The notes beneath the pieces were generated by a model. It saw only the letters and a program-made list of their open reading frames with translations, was not told the DNA's origin and did not search any database. Both the position numbers and the translations under genes were made by a program. A stretch of DNA of 64,000 bases from Cycas panzhihuaensis (lineage: Eukaryota; Cycadophyta), in NCBI GenBank assembly GCA_023213395.1, contig CM041465.1, positions 42,291,741 through 42,355,740 of the forward strand, in the 5' to 3' direction. Every line of letters begins with the position of its first letter. Within the stretch, counting starts at the first letter, position 1. This document shows, piece by piece, positions 46,501 through 58,314 of the stretch.

Positions 46501-46660
46501 AAGATAGCATTGAAAGCAAAGTCTTCATTGGCAACATTAGCTTCAGAGGACAATGAGCTAGATAGGCAAAAAAGTTTTCCATCCAAGTATTCTGATGATG
46601 ACCATAGCATTGGATGGAGGATGAATGACATGGAGAGTCTCGTTGGTGGCAGTGGCACTT
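43600..46660 (-). pseudogene. Element K pol: integrase, RT, RNase H
   Basis: RNase H at 44111-43674 (SGRPTSGYMTFLGTTSISW, VDNQYVIHMAKNLVFHD). RT at 45058-44124 (WVYKNKYKSNGTLDKHKAR, LVAKGFTQKQGIEY, LDVKIAFFNGDLAEEIYM, an FVDDMLIIG box near 44520-44494, YYLGIELTQKNGKIFL). Integrase at about 46300-45380 (LRTDNGGENASNEFETYF, TPQQNGVAKCMNRTIMNMA). Pre-integrase block LWRTCMGHVRIDHLKDL at about 46480-46430. Stops and shifts occur throughout, including a run of C near 45530-45540. Same architecture as element H, but older. Confidence 0.88.
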
Positions 46661-48143
46661 AGATCAAATCCACGGGAGATGAGTGTAGACAGGGAGAGCA
46701 GGTTTTATTTCAAAGCAGGAATATACAAAACATTAACAAGAGCTAAATCAGGTAGGCCTGGGAGTTTCAGGCGTATTGTGCCAATTCTTTCAACAAGCTA
46801 AGAAGACTTGTCAATCATATGTACAACACTACAAACATTGCAATCGAGATCCTAAAAGAAGTGGCAATGGCAAGCCATGTGCTACATGGCTCCAATATCC
46901 ATTATCCATGAAGAGGTATTTGAGGCAGCACTATTTGCAACTCCAAGTGGTGGAGGCAAAGGTGAATTGAATTCATAGGTAGAATAGCCACAATGTGCCT
47001 CAATATACCTTTTGGATTTGTCAATAACATTGCTTGATGATGTTGCCCCAATTCTTTGTATGTGTGCCTGTACAAATTGGGTTCCGCCAAAAACATCTTC
47101 ACAAGTATCATCAACATTGTAGGCTTCATGGCACTGTTGATTTTTTGGCAGCTTGTGAGCGGAGATTCTGCAATTCTTAACAAGGTATCCTTTTCTATGA
47201 CATCACTAGCACAAAATTGTTGGGTTTCCGGTCCCACATGTGGTACTAGGTTGTTCAGACTGTCTCTGATTCTTATTGGATCATTGTCCGTTGTAATTGC
47301 TTGGGCCTTGGCCTTAAAATTGTCATTGCTAATACTGAGGATTCTATTGACCCTGAGGACGTTGTCCTTGTTGTCTGCTTTTGCCTTTGCCATTGGAATT
47401 GCCTCCTTCACAAGGGGGACCTTAATTCCTAATGTAACAAACATCTCCCTCCACTTCAAAAGCCGCATCTAGAGTGGGATTTGAAGCACTGGAGAAGTTT
47501 TGTGTCGAAGGTCTTGTCAAATTATATAAACTTTGTAAACAAGTGCTTCAAAGTTCAATTTCTTCAACGTGCCACTTGATTGAAGACTACCAAGCAGATT
47601 CTTATAATCAGGAATATGGAGACAAGACTGTATTAAAAATGCCCAAGTGATGCATTGGGTTTTGAAGTCCTTATCAATGGCTTGCTTTATTGGTCAAAGG
47701 ATACTAATGGTCTCATGTGCATGTCCCTTCTACATTTTGAGTTTGTTCATCTTCAACACTAGATGAACAAATTTGAGGTTTGATTTTGTATTAAAGTTCT
47801 TCTTGAGAACTTCAAAGACCTTCCAAGTAGTATCATGAATAGCTTCATCGATCAGATTATGCAAGGACTAGTCTATGACAAGTAGAATTCTTACACAAAT
47901 CTTCTCATCATCAAGTTCCCATTGTCATTTTCCTACAGCATCAGTAGGAGCAATAAGAGGTGTTCCTCCAAAAGTAGTGATTTCTCCAAAAGCATCAGTT
48001 GTTGTGACAAAAGGTACAAGTTGCAAGTGATCTCTCCAAAGGCCTTTATACTTTGCAACATTCCTCACGCCAATATACCACATATCCCAATTCTCTATGC
48101 CCTTGAGGATGTAGTTCACATTTTGTTTGAACTGAGAAGACAT
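46661..48143 (-). pseudogene. Element K gag and protease
   Basis: Start ATG at 48143 with an uninterrupted beginning MSSQFKQNVNYILKG and WDMWYIGVRNVAKYKGLW, which serves as reference for the mutated start of element H. The central gag is broken by several shifts. The zinc knuckle is lost in part (about 47210-47165). The protease motif reads IMDIGAM near 46895, with Ile replacing the Thr/Ser of the catalytic D-T/S-G, so the enzyme would be dead. Confidence 0.85.
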
Positions 48144-49549
48144 CGTGTCTTTTGAGGGAAGAGATGAAGAAAATGAGATTGTGAGAGTGTTGGCAACAAA
48201 TGGTCAATCACATTTTACAATGGGGTTTTAAAAGATGAAGCAGTTTAGCAGAAGGAAGAAAGAAATGAGAATGGAAGAGAGTCACCAACACGTATGATAA
48301 ATAACTTGATGCAGCAGGATTCTTTTGAGAAGCAATATGTGATGAAAATGACCTCCAACACTTGTGGCAAAATAATCTGTCGCAACAAGATTGTAGCACT
48401 ATGATGATGTGGAGGCACTATGGATCACTATATGCAAATACGAATGATTAATGTACAAAATTGTAAGCCAATGTGGAAGCTAACATCAATGGTGCACACA
48501 ACTTTAAAACTCAAGTGTAGGATGTGTAATTAACCCAATAACCTCTAACTTGTGTCCAAAGTGTAGTTGAGGCTACTAAAGGGATGCCTAGGCTTCTAGT
48601 AGAATTAAGTTGGCATTCACCCGTGATACTCGCAATTGTGTTTGGTGATGAAATCCAAGTCATAATGGAGCCCAGGTACTCCCAGTCCTCACCCAATTTA
48701 CTAGTGAGCAGCTATATACCTCCTTCGAAGAGTCAAACAGTATGTGCATACCCATGGCTATGACAAATATTGGACCAAGTATATTTTAATCTTGTATTAA
48801 AGTTTCAATTATCCCAGTTGGTTATCAGAATGATCCCTGATTCAGGCACGATGGTATGGTTAACCAAGCCTCACCAATATTTAGATTAGGTCCAAACCCA
48901 CCTTCAAACCCATACCTCCTTTGTAGCATAGTATATTCTACGAACCTAGGTATCTCAACCTTAGCGAGTATGTGAATAGGCACAAGATGGCGGAATAAAA
49001 TAATCATGATGCGTTCCCTTTAGGGGAAAGTGAAAATATTGTCAATTGTGCACCACATGAAACTAAAACTGAAATGAAATTGAGTGCTTGCTTGGAGTAT
49101 TGAAAAGTGAGGTGAGGGCATTGGATTTTGCTTTGATCCAAGTGTAAACTTCACTTTGCAATTTTGAATTTTGTATTTTGTATTTAAACCCCCCACCCCT
49201 TTTTTATGGAAAGGGAAATTTTTTTGCTATTAGATCGTACAACTTGTTGTTAGTCTATATGGTCGTACAACCATACGTTTTTTTTTTTTTTTTGTTTACA
49301 CAAGTAGATCAGTCAAATAGGTACCCGAATATATGCTTGGATTCACAACAAACCCAAAACGCCTCTACAACGTGCAGGCTTCGCACAGGGGCTGATTCAA
49401 ATTTTTGCTTATGTCTTCCAAACCGCTTGTCGAATTTGAATGAAACCGGTCTCATTGGATTCCTAGCGAAAAATTGGTCTAGATCCAACTAATTTCAGGC
49501 TATGAAACTCAAGACTTTAAAAAAAAAAATCTCAAAAAAAGACAAATCT

Positions 49550-49840
49550 AAGCTACGGCCTATTTTTCTCATATCTACGCCAAATGAGTAGATTCTCGCA
49601 ATGCCGCAGAAGGAAAAGATGATCAGGGAGCTACAGTGCATCTCCCTGTCAAACTTCGTGATGATCCAAGCATTTTGAAAACTTAAGGTTGTACATTGTT
49701 TTTCTCAAATCTATGCCAAACGGAGCAGAATTCCACAATGTTGCAGAAGAAAAAGATGATCAGGGGCAAGGGTACACCTCCCTATCAAATTTCATGACAA
49801 TCCGAGCACTTTGAAAATTTTAGGCCGTACATTGTACTAA
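49550..49840 (-). repeat. Two direct repeats of about 140 bp in the element K leader
   Basis: Both copies contain tttttctca(t/a)atctacgccaaa-like sequence, then aaaagatgatcagggg and ccaagcattttgaaa-like endings. It lies in the leader, where H has a different duplication. Confidence 0.8.
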
Positions 49841-50150
49841 CAGTCATACAGTCCATACGGTCATGTGTACTGACAACCTTAGGCTTTTGCTACACTATTG
49901 CAGGAGCAACAGAACTTTGCTTCTTCACCTTTGTTTTGTGTTCTTCATTGCCTGGAAAAATTTCGCCAACATACCCCCTTGAAATCTTCACAAATGTTGC
50001 AGAAATTTTGGCCAACATATGAGAAGAGAATAAAAAAAATATGGCTCCAAGGATTTGATCCTTGAGCCTTTTCAATCCTCTAATTTCAGCAAGTTTTGGC
50101 TCCTTACTAGTGAAGTGTGGAGGAGAAGCACCCATGGCTCTAATACCACA

Positions 50151-50464
50151 TGAAAGGGGGTGTGAGGATCTAGCCTCTCTCCAAGCATTATCACAATGGC
50201 AAAAAGAATGGAGCACAAGAGAATAGGAGAAAAAAAATGGAGAGATTCTCAAGAAGGAGGTGAATAATAATAATTCCTCCATTGAGATTTCACTTTATAT
50301 TATTGAGTGAGATAATTAAGGTTAGGGTTTTCCCTAATGAAATAAAATTACATGTAATGCACATGAATGTGCATTTCACTTAAGTGATCTAATTCAAAGT
50401 TCACTCAAAACCCATTTTAGGAAAATAAACTAATATAATGATCCTGTAGCCTTAACACGCTTCA
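50151..50464 (-). repeat. 5' LTR of element K (314 bp)
   Basis: Plus-strand ends TGAAAGGGGGTGTG and CACGCTTCA. PBS lies to its left with a 2-base spacer; element J resumes at its right. Confidence 0.93.
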
Positions 50465-51625
50465 CCACCAAGGGGTTGTGTCGACATAGGACTACAAATT
50501 TTTGTGTACCAATTGGAATAACTGTTTAGCCTTTCGTGTTTGACCTTTTTGGAAATGTCCTCAGTGTTGTCTCCCCATAATACATGCCTCACATAGGCAC
50601 TTATCCATTGAAATCTTAGGTAAGTCAAACACCATGTTCTTTCTAAACATCAATTTGATGCTCTCTAGTTTCAAAAGACCTAGTCTGTTATGCCAAAGCT
50701 TCTCCTTAATCAATGAATCAGTGATGTAGGCATGTGATTTACCAAGTGTTGCATCAAGTTTGTAAAGACCATGGTCTTCATAACCAATAGCAACAACTTG
50801 GTCTTTTCTGTCACTTATGATAAATTTACTCATCTATTGCTTGTCAAGTTGGCTAACAAAGAGGAGATTTCTAGACATTGTTGGAAATAGAAGGATATTG
50901 CCACTGGGAAATGATTGAGCAAGGTTCTATGAAATGTTGAAAGTGGCAACTTTTTCAACACCAGGAATTTGAATAGTTTGATTATTACCAAAGATAATTG
51001 TTTGTCCCCTGCTCTCTTCAAGGACTAGATGCACCTGAGTCAATAATCCATGTGTTGTCATTGTTATTGTCATCATATGCACAAAACAACTTTTCATCAT
51101 CAAACTAATTGTTGTGGCTTTGATAGCCACCTCTATATGCCCCACTTTGACTTCCACAATGATCTCCTCGAAATGCACCTTGATTCGGTCTTTGTGGAAG
51201 ATGATGTTATTGTTGCCTCTATTGGTGTTGTTGTTATTACATGTCATGTTGCCTATTTTTGCATTCATACTAAATGTGGCCAAACTTGACACAATAATAA
51301 CATACAATTGATTTTGTCTTTGAAGCATTGATGTTAAGGTTCGCAAATTATTTCTGAAAGTTTTATTTGGGAGCCATAGGTAGTTTGCCTTTATGTTTTG
51401 CATTAAATGCTCTTGATGTTGTTCCTTCATCCTAACAAGACTAAATTTGCTCTTCTCGTAACAAAAGACTTTCCAGTTGATTGAAAGTCATGGTGTCCAA
51501 AATGCCTCCTCGAGTGATTGAGGAAATTAAGTTGTTGCACTCCCTTAGCAATGCATGAATAATGGTAGTAACAAGATCTTCGTTTGAAGCAAGCTTGCCC
51601 AAAGTTGCTAATTGAATATTGATCT
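50465..51625 (-). pseudogene. Element J middle block: gag end, protease, pre-integrase
   Basis: Contains the gag C-terminal block TMTFNQLESLLLREEQI (about 51500-51441). A region of Asn/Gly-rich linker and CCHC remnants in shifted frames follows (51430-51100). Then the stretch after the protease (QTIIFGNNQTIQIPGVEKV near 51020-50930) and the pre-integrase domain, KFIISDRKDQVVAIGYEDHG, LWHNRLGLLKLESIKLM and CLCEACIMGRQH (50833-50561). It connects to 42857 on one side and to 58868 on the other, across the inserted K and L. Confidence 0.85.
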
Positions 51626-52179
51626 TGTGAAAAGAGGCTAGATGGCCTCTACAGTCCCTAGATCTAGAAACTAGGATCACTCTAGTTCTAGTTGCAGAAA
51701 TACAAACAAGTATAATAAACTCAAGGTAAAGAGAAAGCAAAGAGACAAAACATGAATGAAGGAGCAAGAGAAAATGATACCCAATATGTGGAGTTGGAAT
51801 TGGTCCAACCTCCAAAGAATGAACAGCTTGATTAACAAATTGATAGCATAACAATATAGCTCCAACTCTTGTGTGAGACAATGAGGAGAGGTCTCATTAT
51901 ATAGAGTGAAATGAGAGACCTAAGGCCTTGGATGTTTAACAAGTGTCAAACATCCAAGATACATGCCTTGCATGTTGGACATGTGTCCTTTTGGGCTCTC
52001 ATGTGAGCAAAAGTGCATGAGGGTCCATTTGACCCTTTAGTGACAACGTTGTGTCACTAGAAAGAATGTGAGTGTGCACTTTATCACTTAAGTGATAAGT
52101 CACCCCTAAAGTAAAAGGTGCATATATTACATGAAAAATAAAAGCACATTAACTTCACATTTAAACATAAGGTTTAACA
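51626..52179 (-). repeat. 3' LTR of element L (554 bp)
   Basis: Plus-strand ends TGTGAAAAGAGG and GGTTTAACA, bordered inside by a C run that is the PPT on the minus strand. Contains ctttatcacttaagtgataa, the core of the palindrome that is perfect in element I. Confidence 0.94.
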
Positions 52180-52189
52180 CCCCCCCTTA

Positions 52190-55100
52190 CTGTTTACAAT
52201 GTTAAGTCGGACACCAAGACCATCTTTGAATTTTACAAACTTTTCTCTACCAAGAGGTTTGGTAAAGATGTCTGCTGTCTGCTCCTCTGTAGTGTCTGTC
52301 TTTGGAGGTTGATCTCACCATTCAACATGTTCTCGATGAAGTGATGGTGAACCTCGATGTGTTTTGTCCGTGCATGAAAAGGCGGATTCTTAGCTAACTT
52401 GAGCACACTTTGCTTGCCGCAATGTATCCTGGTGGGGTGTCCCTGCTCAAGTCCAAGTTCCCCAAGAATCCGTCGTGGCGGATAACCTCACAAGTCTGGT
52501 ACCGACTGCAGCTTTGTACTCTGCTTCGGTGGAGGAAAATGTAACATTGGGTTGCTTCTTGCAACTCCACGAAACAACTGCTGAACCAAGGGAAAAAAGA
52601 TCCGAGGTTGATCTCCGCTATCTTGGCAACCCGCCTAATCGAATCTAAGAACCCTTCCGAGTGAAGTTCTCATTATGTGCATACTCAAGGCCATCTTTGT
52701 AATGTGCCTTTGATGTACTTAAGTATGCGTTTGGCTGCATTCCAGTGTATCTGATTGGGTTGAGACATGTAACGTAAGCAAATCCCAACAGCAAATGAGA
52801 TGTCCGGTCGAGTGTTGGTGAGATAAATGAGACTCCCAATCAACTGCCAGTAAAGTGTGGGATCTGCTGGTGCAGCTTCCTCATTGAGAGTAAGCTTAGA
52901 TCCATTCTCCATAGGTGTAGGCATTGTTTTACAGTCGTGCATCCTGAACCGCTACAAAATGTCCCAAGAATATTTCGCTTGGGAGATGAAGATATAGCCT
53001 GGTTGTTGCCATATCTCAAAGCCTAAAAAATAATGGAGAAGTCCAAGATCTGTCATCTCAAAACTTCTCTTCAAATCATCTTGGAGAATATGAATCATCT
53101 TAGTGTCACTACCAGTGATCACTAAGTCATCTACATACAAGGCAACAAAAATTACATGGTTTTTTCCATTTTTTATATCTGATTAGGATCCGAGTAGATC
53201 GATGAAACCCATGTCTCAAGAAGTAGTCATTGATCTTCGAGTACCATGCCTTTGGAGCTTGCTTCAAGCCATATAACGCCTTTTTTAGGCGATATACAAG
53301 ATGCTCCTTGCCTTGTACTTTGTATCAGGAGGTTGCTCCAAATACACCTCCTCTTGAAGATCGCCATTAAGAAACGCTCTTCACGTCCATCCGATAAGCA
53401 GGCCATTTGCATTGAGCTAAGGCCAAGAGAAGTCTCGATGGTATTCATGTTTGCCATCGGTGCAAAAGTTTCTTCATAATCTATGCCTTCTTTTGTTTAA
53501 ATCCTTTTTGCGACAAGGCGTGCTTTACGCCTTTTAAGTGAACCATCGAATGGAATTTGGTCTTGTAGACCCATTTGCAACCGATTGCTGTTTGTGTTTA
53601 GGCAATTCAACCAAATTCCAAGTACCATTCTTTTCAATAGAATGGATTTCTTCATCCATGGCAACCTTCCAATTTTCATTTTTAGAAGCCTCCTCAAAAG
53701 TGGAAGGCTCATCAACACAAAGCACTTGAGCCATAAGTGCATAATTGGTTTGCTGCCGATATTTAGATGGACGTTTTCCTTCAATGATGTGACCATCCTG
53801 AACTGTTTGTGTGTACCATTTGGGTAACTTTTGAATTGAAGTTACTTGAAACTCAAGATCTTCTGGTGTAAGTGGTTGGTCAACAGAAGATGTGCTTGGA
53901 TCAAGTGGAGCAAATTCAGTTGAAGTAGACGGTCCAGCTGGTGCAGATGATGAACATGGTGTAGAGGATTGAGAGGGAAGGAAGGCCTCAACAATCTTCT
54001 TGCCTTTGTCAATGGGAGGTTGCATGGATGCTGTTTGCACCTCCTGGTGATCTTCTTCAGCAAAGATGACATCTCTTGAGAGATGCATTTTCTTCCCTAT
54101 AGGATCATACAACTTGTAGGCTTTGCTGTGAATGGCATATCCTACAAAGATGCATTTCAGACTATGCTTGTCTAATTTCTTCCTTCGCTGATTGAGAATG
54201 TGCATATAAGCAGTGCACCCAAAAGTCCTCAAATGGCTGACAGTAGGCTTTTTGCCAGACCATGCCTCCTCGGGTGTCATGTTGGTGACTTTAGTAGGAT
54301 GCGATTGGCCACATAGGCATGTGAAATGCCTCCCAAGAAGCTCGAGTGAGTCCTTGTGCATGCATCATAGCTTTGGCTTTATTGGCCAAAGTTCATTCAT
54401 CCGTTCGAGACTCCATTTTGTTGAGGATTGTGAGGTATTGTCACCGTCTCGAATGCCGTTATCCTTGCGATTGGGTGAATTCATTTGATGTAAATTCACC
54501 TCCATTGTCTGTCATCTGAATGTTTTGATTAAATGGCGGACTCATTTTCCACTTCAAGTTTGAATTCTTTGAACTTAGAAAATGCTTGATTTGTGTTTGA
54601 TGAAGTAAACCCAAACTTTGTGAGAAAAATCATCAATGAAGGAGATATAATACAAAGGTCCTCCAAAGATGATGTGGACATAGGTCCACACAAATCCGAA
54701 TGTACTAGCCTGCAGAGGATGTGATGCACGCCACGCTTTGCCTTTAGGAAAGGCAAGCGATGTTGAGTTCCATAATGCACGCTTTACAAAGACATTTCGT
54801 TCCATAAATCTTAGGAAGCCCATGTACCATGTTCTTGTTGATCATCTGCCTCAAATTGTTTAAGCTCAAATGGCCTAGACGTTGATGCCAAAGTTGCATC
54901 TTGGACAAGTAAGGAGTGACAATGGAACCAGAGTAAGCAGAATCAAGTGTTATATTATTTGCATCCATCTTGTAGAGGCCTTGATCCTCATAGCCAACAG
55001 CTACTACTTGGTCTTCTTTCTCACTAATTATACATTTCCCATTTTGGAACAATATACTCATCTGTTGCTTGTCCAACTGGCTAACAAATAGTAAATTTTT

Positions 55101-55350
55101 GTCCATTGAAGGTATTAAATAGGTATTGCTATCGGGAAATGTGGAGGAAGGATTTGATGAGGAAAAAAATGGAGTGATTGTGCCTACTCCAGAAATTTTG
55201 GTAGATTGATTATTCCCAAAGGTCACTGATTGACCTTTGCCTTCCTTGATGTTGGTGAGGAGCTCTTCACTTCCAGTCATGTGTTGTGAAGCTCCAAAAT
55301 CAATAATCCAAGTTTCATCAACCTTGGATGTCTGATGTGCACAAAACAAT
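52190..55350 (-). pseudogene. Element L protease and pol
   Basis: From 55349: FCAHQ, then the protease motif WIIDFGASQHMTGSEELL, in which Phe replaces Ser/Thr of the D-S/T-G site. Then pre-integrase LWHQRLGHLSLNNLRQM and CLCKACIM (to 54744). The integrase core is in shifted frames (54820-54380). The integrase C-terminal block and linker are at 54361-53850 (KCIFVGYAIHSKAYKLY, LSRDVIFAEED, Ser/Pro-rich). RT spans about 53800-52950 with [16 protein letters not shown] at 53143-53100. RNase H spans 52942-52200. Several shifts and stops; the integrase and RNase H halves are the worst affected. Confidence 0.9.
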
Positions 55351-55359
55351 TTGTCTTCA

Positions 55360-56443
55360 TCTGCAAACTGATTAGAGTGGCGTTGATTGCCACCTCTGAA
55401 GGCCCCCCTTCCTCTTTGACCTCCTCGATAGGCACCTCGATTTGGTCGAGGGGGTTGCTGCTGCTGCTGTTGTTGCTGTTGAAACCGCCGCTGGTACTAC
55501 TGACGTACGCCGCTGCTGGTACCGCCGGTGTGGCCGTGTGGCCGCCGTTGTTGGCACCTTGTCGTGGCCGCCATCGTTGTTGGCACCGTTGTCATGGTCA
55601 CCGCTGTTAGCACTATTGTCGTGGTTGCTGCTGTTGTTGGCGTAGATCTTCTTGCTTTTTCCGACAATCAGGTGCGATGTGGCCAGGTTTGCCACAATAA
55701 TGACATACAACATTGGTCCTTGAAGACCCAATGTTCATGTTCCCAAACTGCTTTGAAAGTGTTGGTTTGGGTTGCTGTTTGGCCTTTGAATTGGCCGTAA
55801 ATGCACCTGATGTAGATGGTCCCTCCTCATTATCCTTAGTGTAGATTTGTTCTTCTTGAAGTAGCAAACTTTCAAATTCGTTGAATGTCATAGTTTTGAG
55901 AGAACCATCTCTTGTAGTAGACGAAATAAAGCCATTGTAGTCTTTCTGTAAGGCTTTGGTGATGGATGTGATCAATTCATCCCTCGTTGTTGGACTTCCA
56001 AGTGTATTCAGTTCATTACATACCTCCTTGATGGAGGAAAGAAAAGCCGACATGGGCTTGATAAACTTAATAGAATACAATTTTGCTTTAACCATTAAAA
56101 TGCGAGCTTGATCTCGCCTTTCATACAATGAGGACAAAGTGTCCCAAGCTTCCTTAGAAGTGTTAGCACCAGCAATATTTTGATCTACATTTACATCAAC
56201 AATCATGTAAAGGAATGCCAAAGCAATTTCATCTTTGGCTTCCCAAGCAGCAAGCAAAGCATCATCAGGTTGCACAATAATATTTCCATTGGTAACAGGT
56301 GCTGGTCGAGGTAATCTCCCAGAAACATAACTCCAAAATTCGTTCATGATTAGCAAGTTCTGAGTGAGTCTCTTCCATTCTTGATAATTATCTTGTCATG
56401 TTAACCGAATAGTGCATGCATTTAGCATGTTTATGGCAGCCAT
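55360..56443 (-). pseudogene. Element L gag
   Basis: Start ATG at 56443 (MAAINMLNACTIRLT), one in-frame stop near codon 16, then a 247-codon open frame from 56356. It carries AAWEAKDEIALAFLYMIV, SKEAWDTLSSLYERRDQA, FNEFESLLLQEEQIY and an intact CCHC knuckle CHYCGKPGHIAPDC (about 55704-55663). After the knuckle the gene has expanded CAA/CAG and GGC-type triplets (about 55640-55440), and reading is lost in this tract. Apart from these lesions it is the best-preserved gag of the I family here. Confidence 0.92.
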
Positions 56444-57494
56444 GTTTCAGTTTATAAACACTTGAAGCTAGCAGATAACTTGGAAACTCAAAGCTTGCCG
56501 CTAAGTTCCACCTTCTAACGAAACCAACAATCATGATCTTACTAGAAGATCCAACAACTGAATGGAATGATGAGGGGTGGAGGACTAGGCTATGGAGTTG
56601 GTCCAACTTGATCTTATAGTGGAGATCCAAATGCTGACCAAGTTAAATCTAGGACAAGGCAGGTAGGGTTGATCTGCATGGACGTACCATGCTTTCCCTG
56701 GGATTCACAGCCCTAATAACACCCTTTTCGAACCTCCTTTCCCTCAAGCAACCTTAATTGTTGTGCACTGATCGTACGGTCAGTTGGTCCCCTAGGGAAT
56801 GCACCAAGCTTAAGGTTAATTTAGAGGCAAGGTTTGAACCTTTTTCGAGCCTCTCCAACAGATTTTAAGTCACTTTTTAGCAGATTTTAAAGTGAACTTA
56901 AGTTTCTTTTTGCTTGGAAAATGTACTTATGAAAATGCTTTTGATTAAGCTTTACAAAAAGTGGCTTCAAGAGAAAGCAATGTAAGTACATGTATATGAA
57001 CACTTGTAGTGTTTTTTACAATGAGCACTTTAATGAAAATGTAGTGCTATGTTGATCCAAGTAAGAAACCAAATGCTTGATTACAATAAGCTTTGCAAGG
57101 TACTTTTTGAAAAAAAGCTTAAGTACTGAAAGAAGTAATGCAAAACTTGTGATGAAGATACAAGTGGGTTCTTTTTAATGTTGAACAAATGAGGGTAAGA
57201 GAGCCACTTGCATGAAAAATAACATCAAGCACCAAGTGTTGGGACTTCAAATTAGTCCCAACGATCAACAGAAAAGTGATTTTTATTAAGTATTTGAGCC
57301 CTCTTTGAGACTAAGGGCAATAGGTCACCATGCAAGGTGCCTTAAAAGTGTTTAAAATTTAGTGATGAGTTTCACTTTTTGAAAAAAACACTTAAAAATC
57401 ACTTAACACTTGTTCAAACAATAACTAAGTGTTAAAACTTTTAAGAGCCAAAACATAGGCTAAAATTTGAAAATTTTTTGCAATTTGAACACTA

Positions 57495-57915
57495 AGGACC
57501 TAGGGGCCCACAATTGGCCGAGGACTGTGGGGCCCATAGCAGTCATGGCAGGCCGAGGACTGTGGGGCCCACTAAGGGCCCATGGCCGAGAATCGAGGGG
57601 TGGGGCCCACTAAGGCTGAGCAGTACCGAGAATCGAGGGACCGTGGGGCCCACTAAGATCAAGTAATCTAGACACCGAGAACTGAGGATTGTGGGGCCCA
57701 CTAAGGACTGTTGGGTTCCTGGACAGATGAGAACTGAGGACTGTGGGGCCCACTAAGGATCATGGGCTGACATACAGATCGAGGACTGGGGCCCACTAAG
57801 GATCATGGTGAATCGAGGACTGTGGGGCCCACTAAGGCTGCTGGACAGCTATGCTAAGGACTATGGGGCCCACACCGGATGGGCCAGTTGTCTTGAGGAC
57901 TGGGGCAGGCAGTTG
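57495..57915 (-). repeat. GGGCCCAC array in the leader of element L
   Basis: Read on the plus strand, ggactgtggggcccactaagg recurs with variations at about 57502, 57526, 57559, 57600, 57641, 57688, 57740, 57786, 57818 and 57861, separated by 30-50 bp of variable sequence. Nine of these contain GGGCCCAC, which fits the class I TCP site GGNCCCAC and, on the other strand, the site II core TGGGCC. The array is between PBS and gag, inside transcribed sequence. Function is not shown by sequence alone. Confidence 0.88.
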
Positions 57916-58206
57916 TTGGATCATGAATCGCCTCACAGGATTCTTGAACTCTGTGAACCGCACAGATTTTAAGTAGAAGACTGATCTTAGCACCTTAAGG
58001 TGAGTTAGAGCAATGAAGCCAGATCCACAGTTGGAAAAAAAACTTTGACTCTTCTTTTTATTTTATTTTGACAAATCTGGGTTGAAAAGAAAGTTAATGG
58101 AATAATATTTTCCAAAAAAAACTGAACATAACCCAGCTCCAACCTCTAAAAAAAAACTCCAAAATGCTTGAACCTGCAAAAAAACCTTCAAGCAAACCTT
58201 GGATTG

Positions 58207-58223
58207 CCTTCGGAGTACGAAGG
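58207..58223 (-). other. Small perfect hairpin near the PBS of element L
   Basis: ccttcg and cgaagg flank a 5-base loop, about 80 bases from the PBS. Element O has the same stem at 61398-61414 with a different loop, inside an otherwise alike ggtgacga...aagg context. A candidate RNA packaging or priming structure (inference). Confidence 0.5.
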
Positions 58224-58314
58224 TCGTCACCAAGGATTTGTTGCTTTCTTCAAAGAAGTCCTTGAGCAAAGCAGAGCAATGAGGGAGCTAGTCTCCTCTT
58301 GCTCTGATACCAAA

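Larger units (their letters stand above)
42858..50464 (-). mobile_element. Copia element K, nested in the integrase of J
   Basis: A 7607-bp minus-strand element of the H family. LTRs 42858-43169 (312 bp) and 50151-50464 (314 bp) differ at about 30 positions with small indels (about 9-10%). The TSD is ccaca at 42853-42857 and ccacc at 50465-50469 (one mismatch). The PBS reads TGGTATTAGAGC (50148-50137, minus), with a T in place of C. The PPT (aaggggggat) adjoins the 3' LTR. Coding regions follow the H order but are more decayed. Confidence 0.93.

Noticed and set aside
57495-57915. CRISPR-like pattern: a constant core with variable spacers of 30-50 bp
   Set aside because: The core and spacer lengths vary, it lies inside a eukaryotic retrotransposon leader between PBS and gag, and there are no cas genes. 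It is a degenerate tandem repeat.
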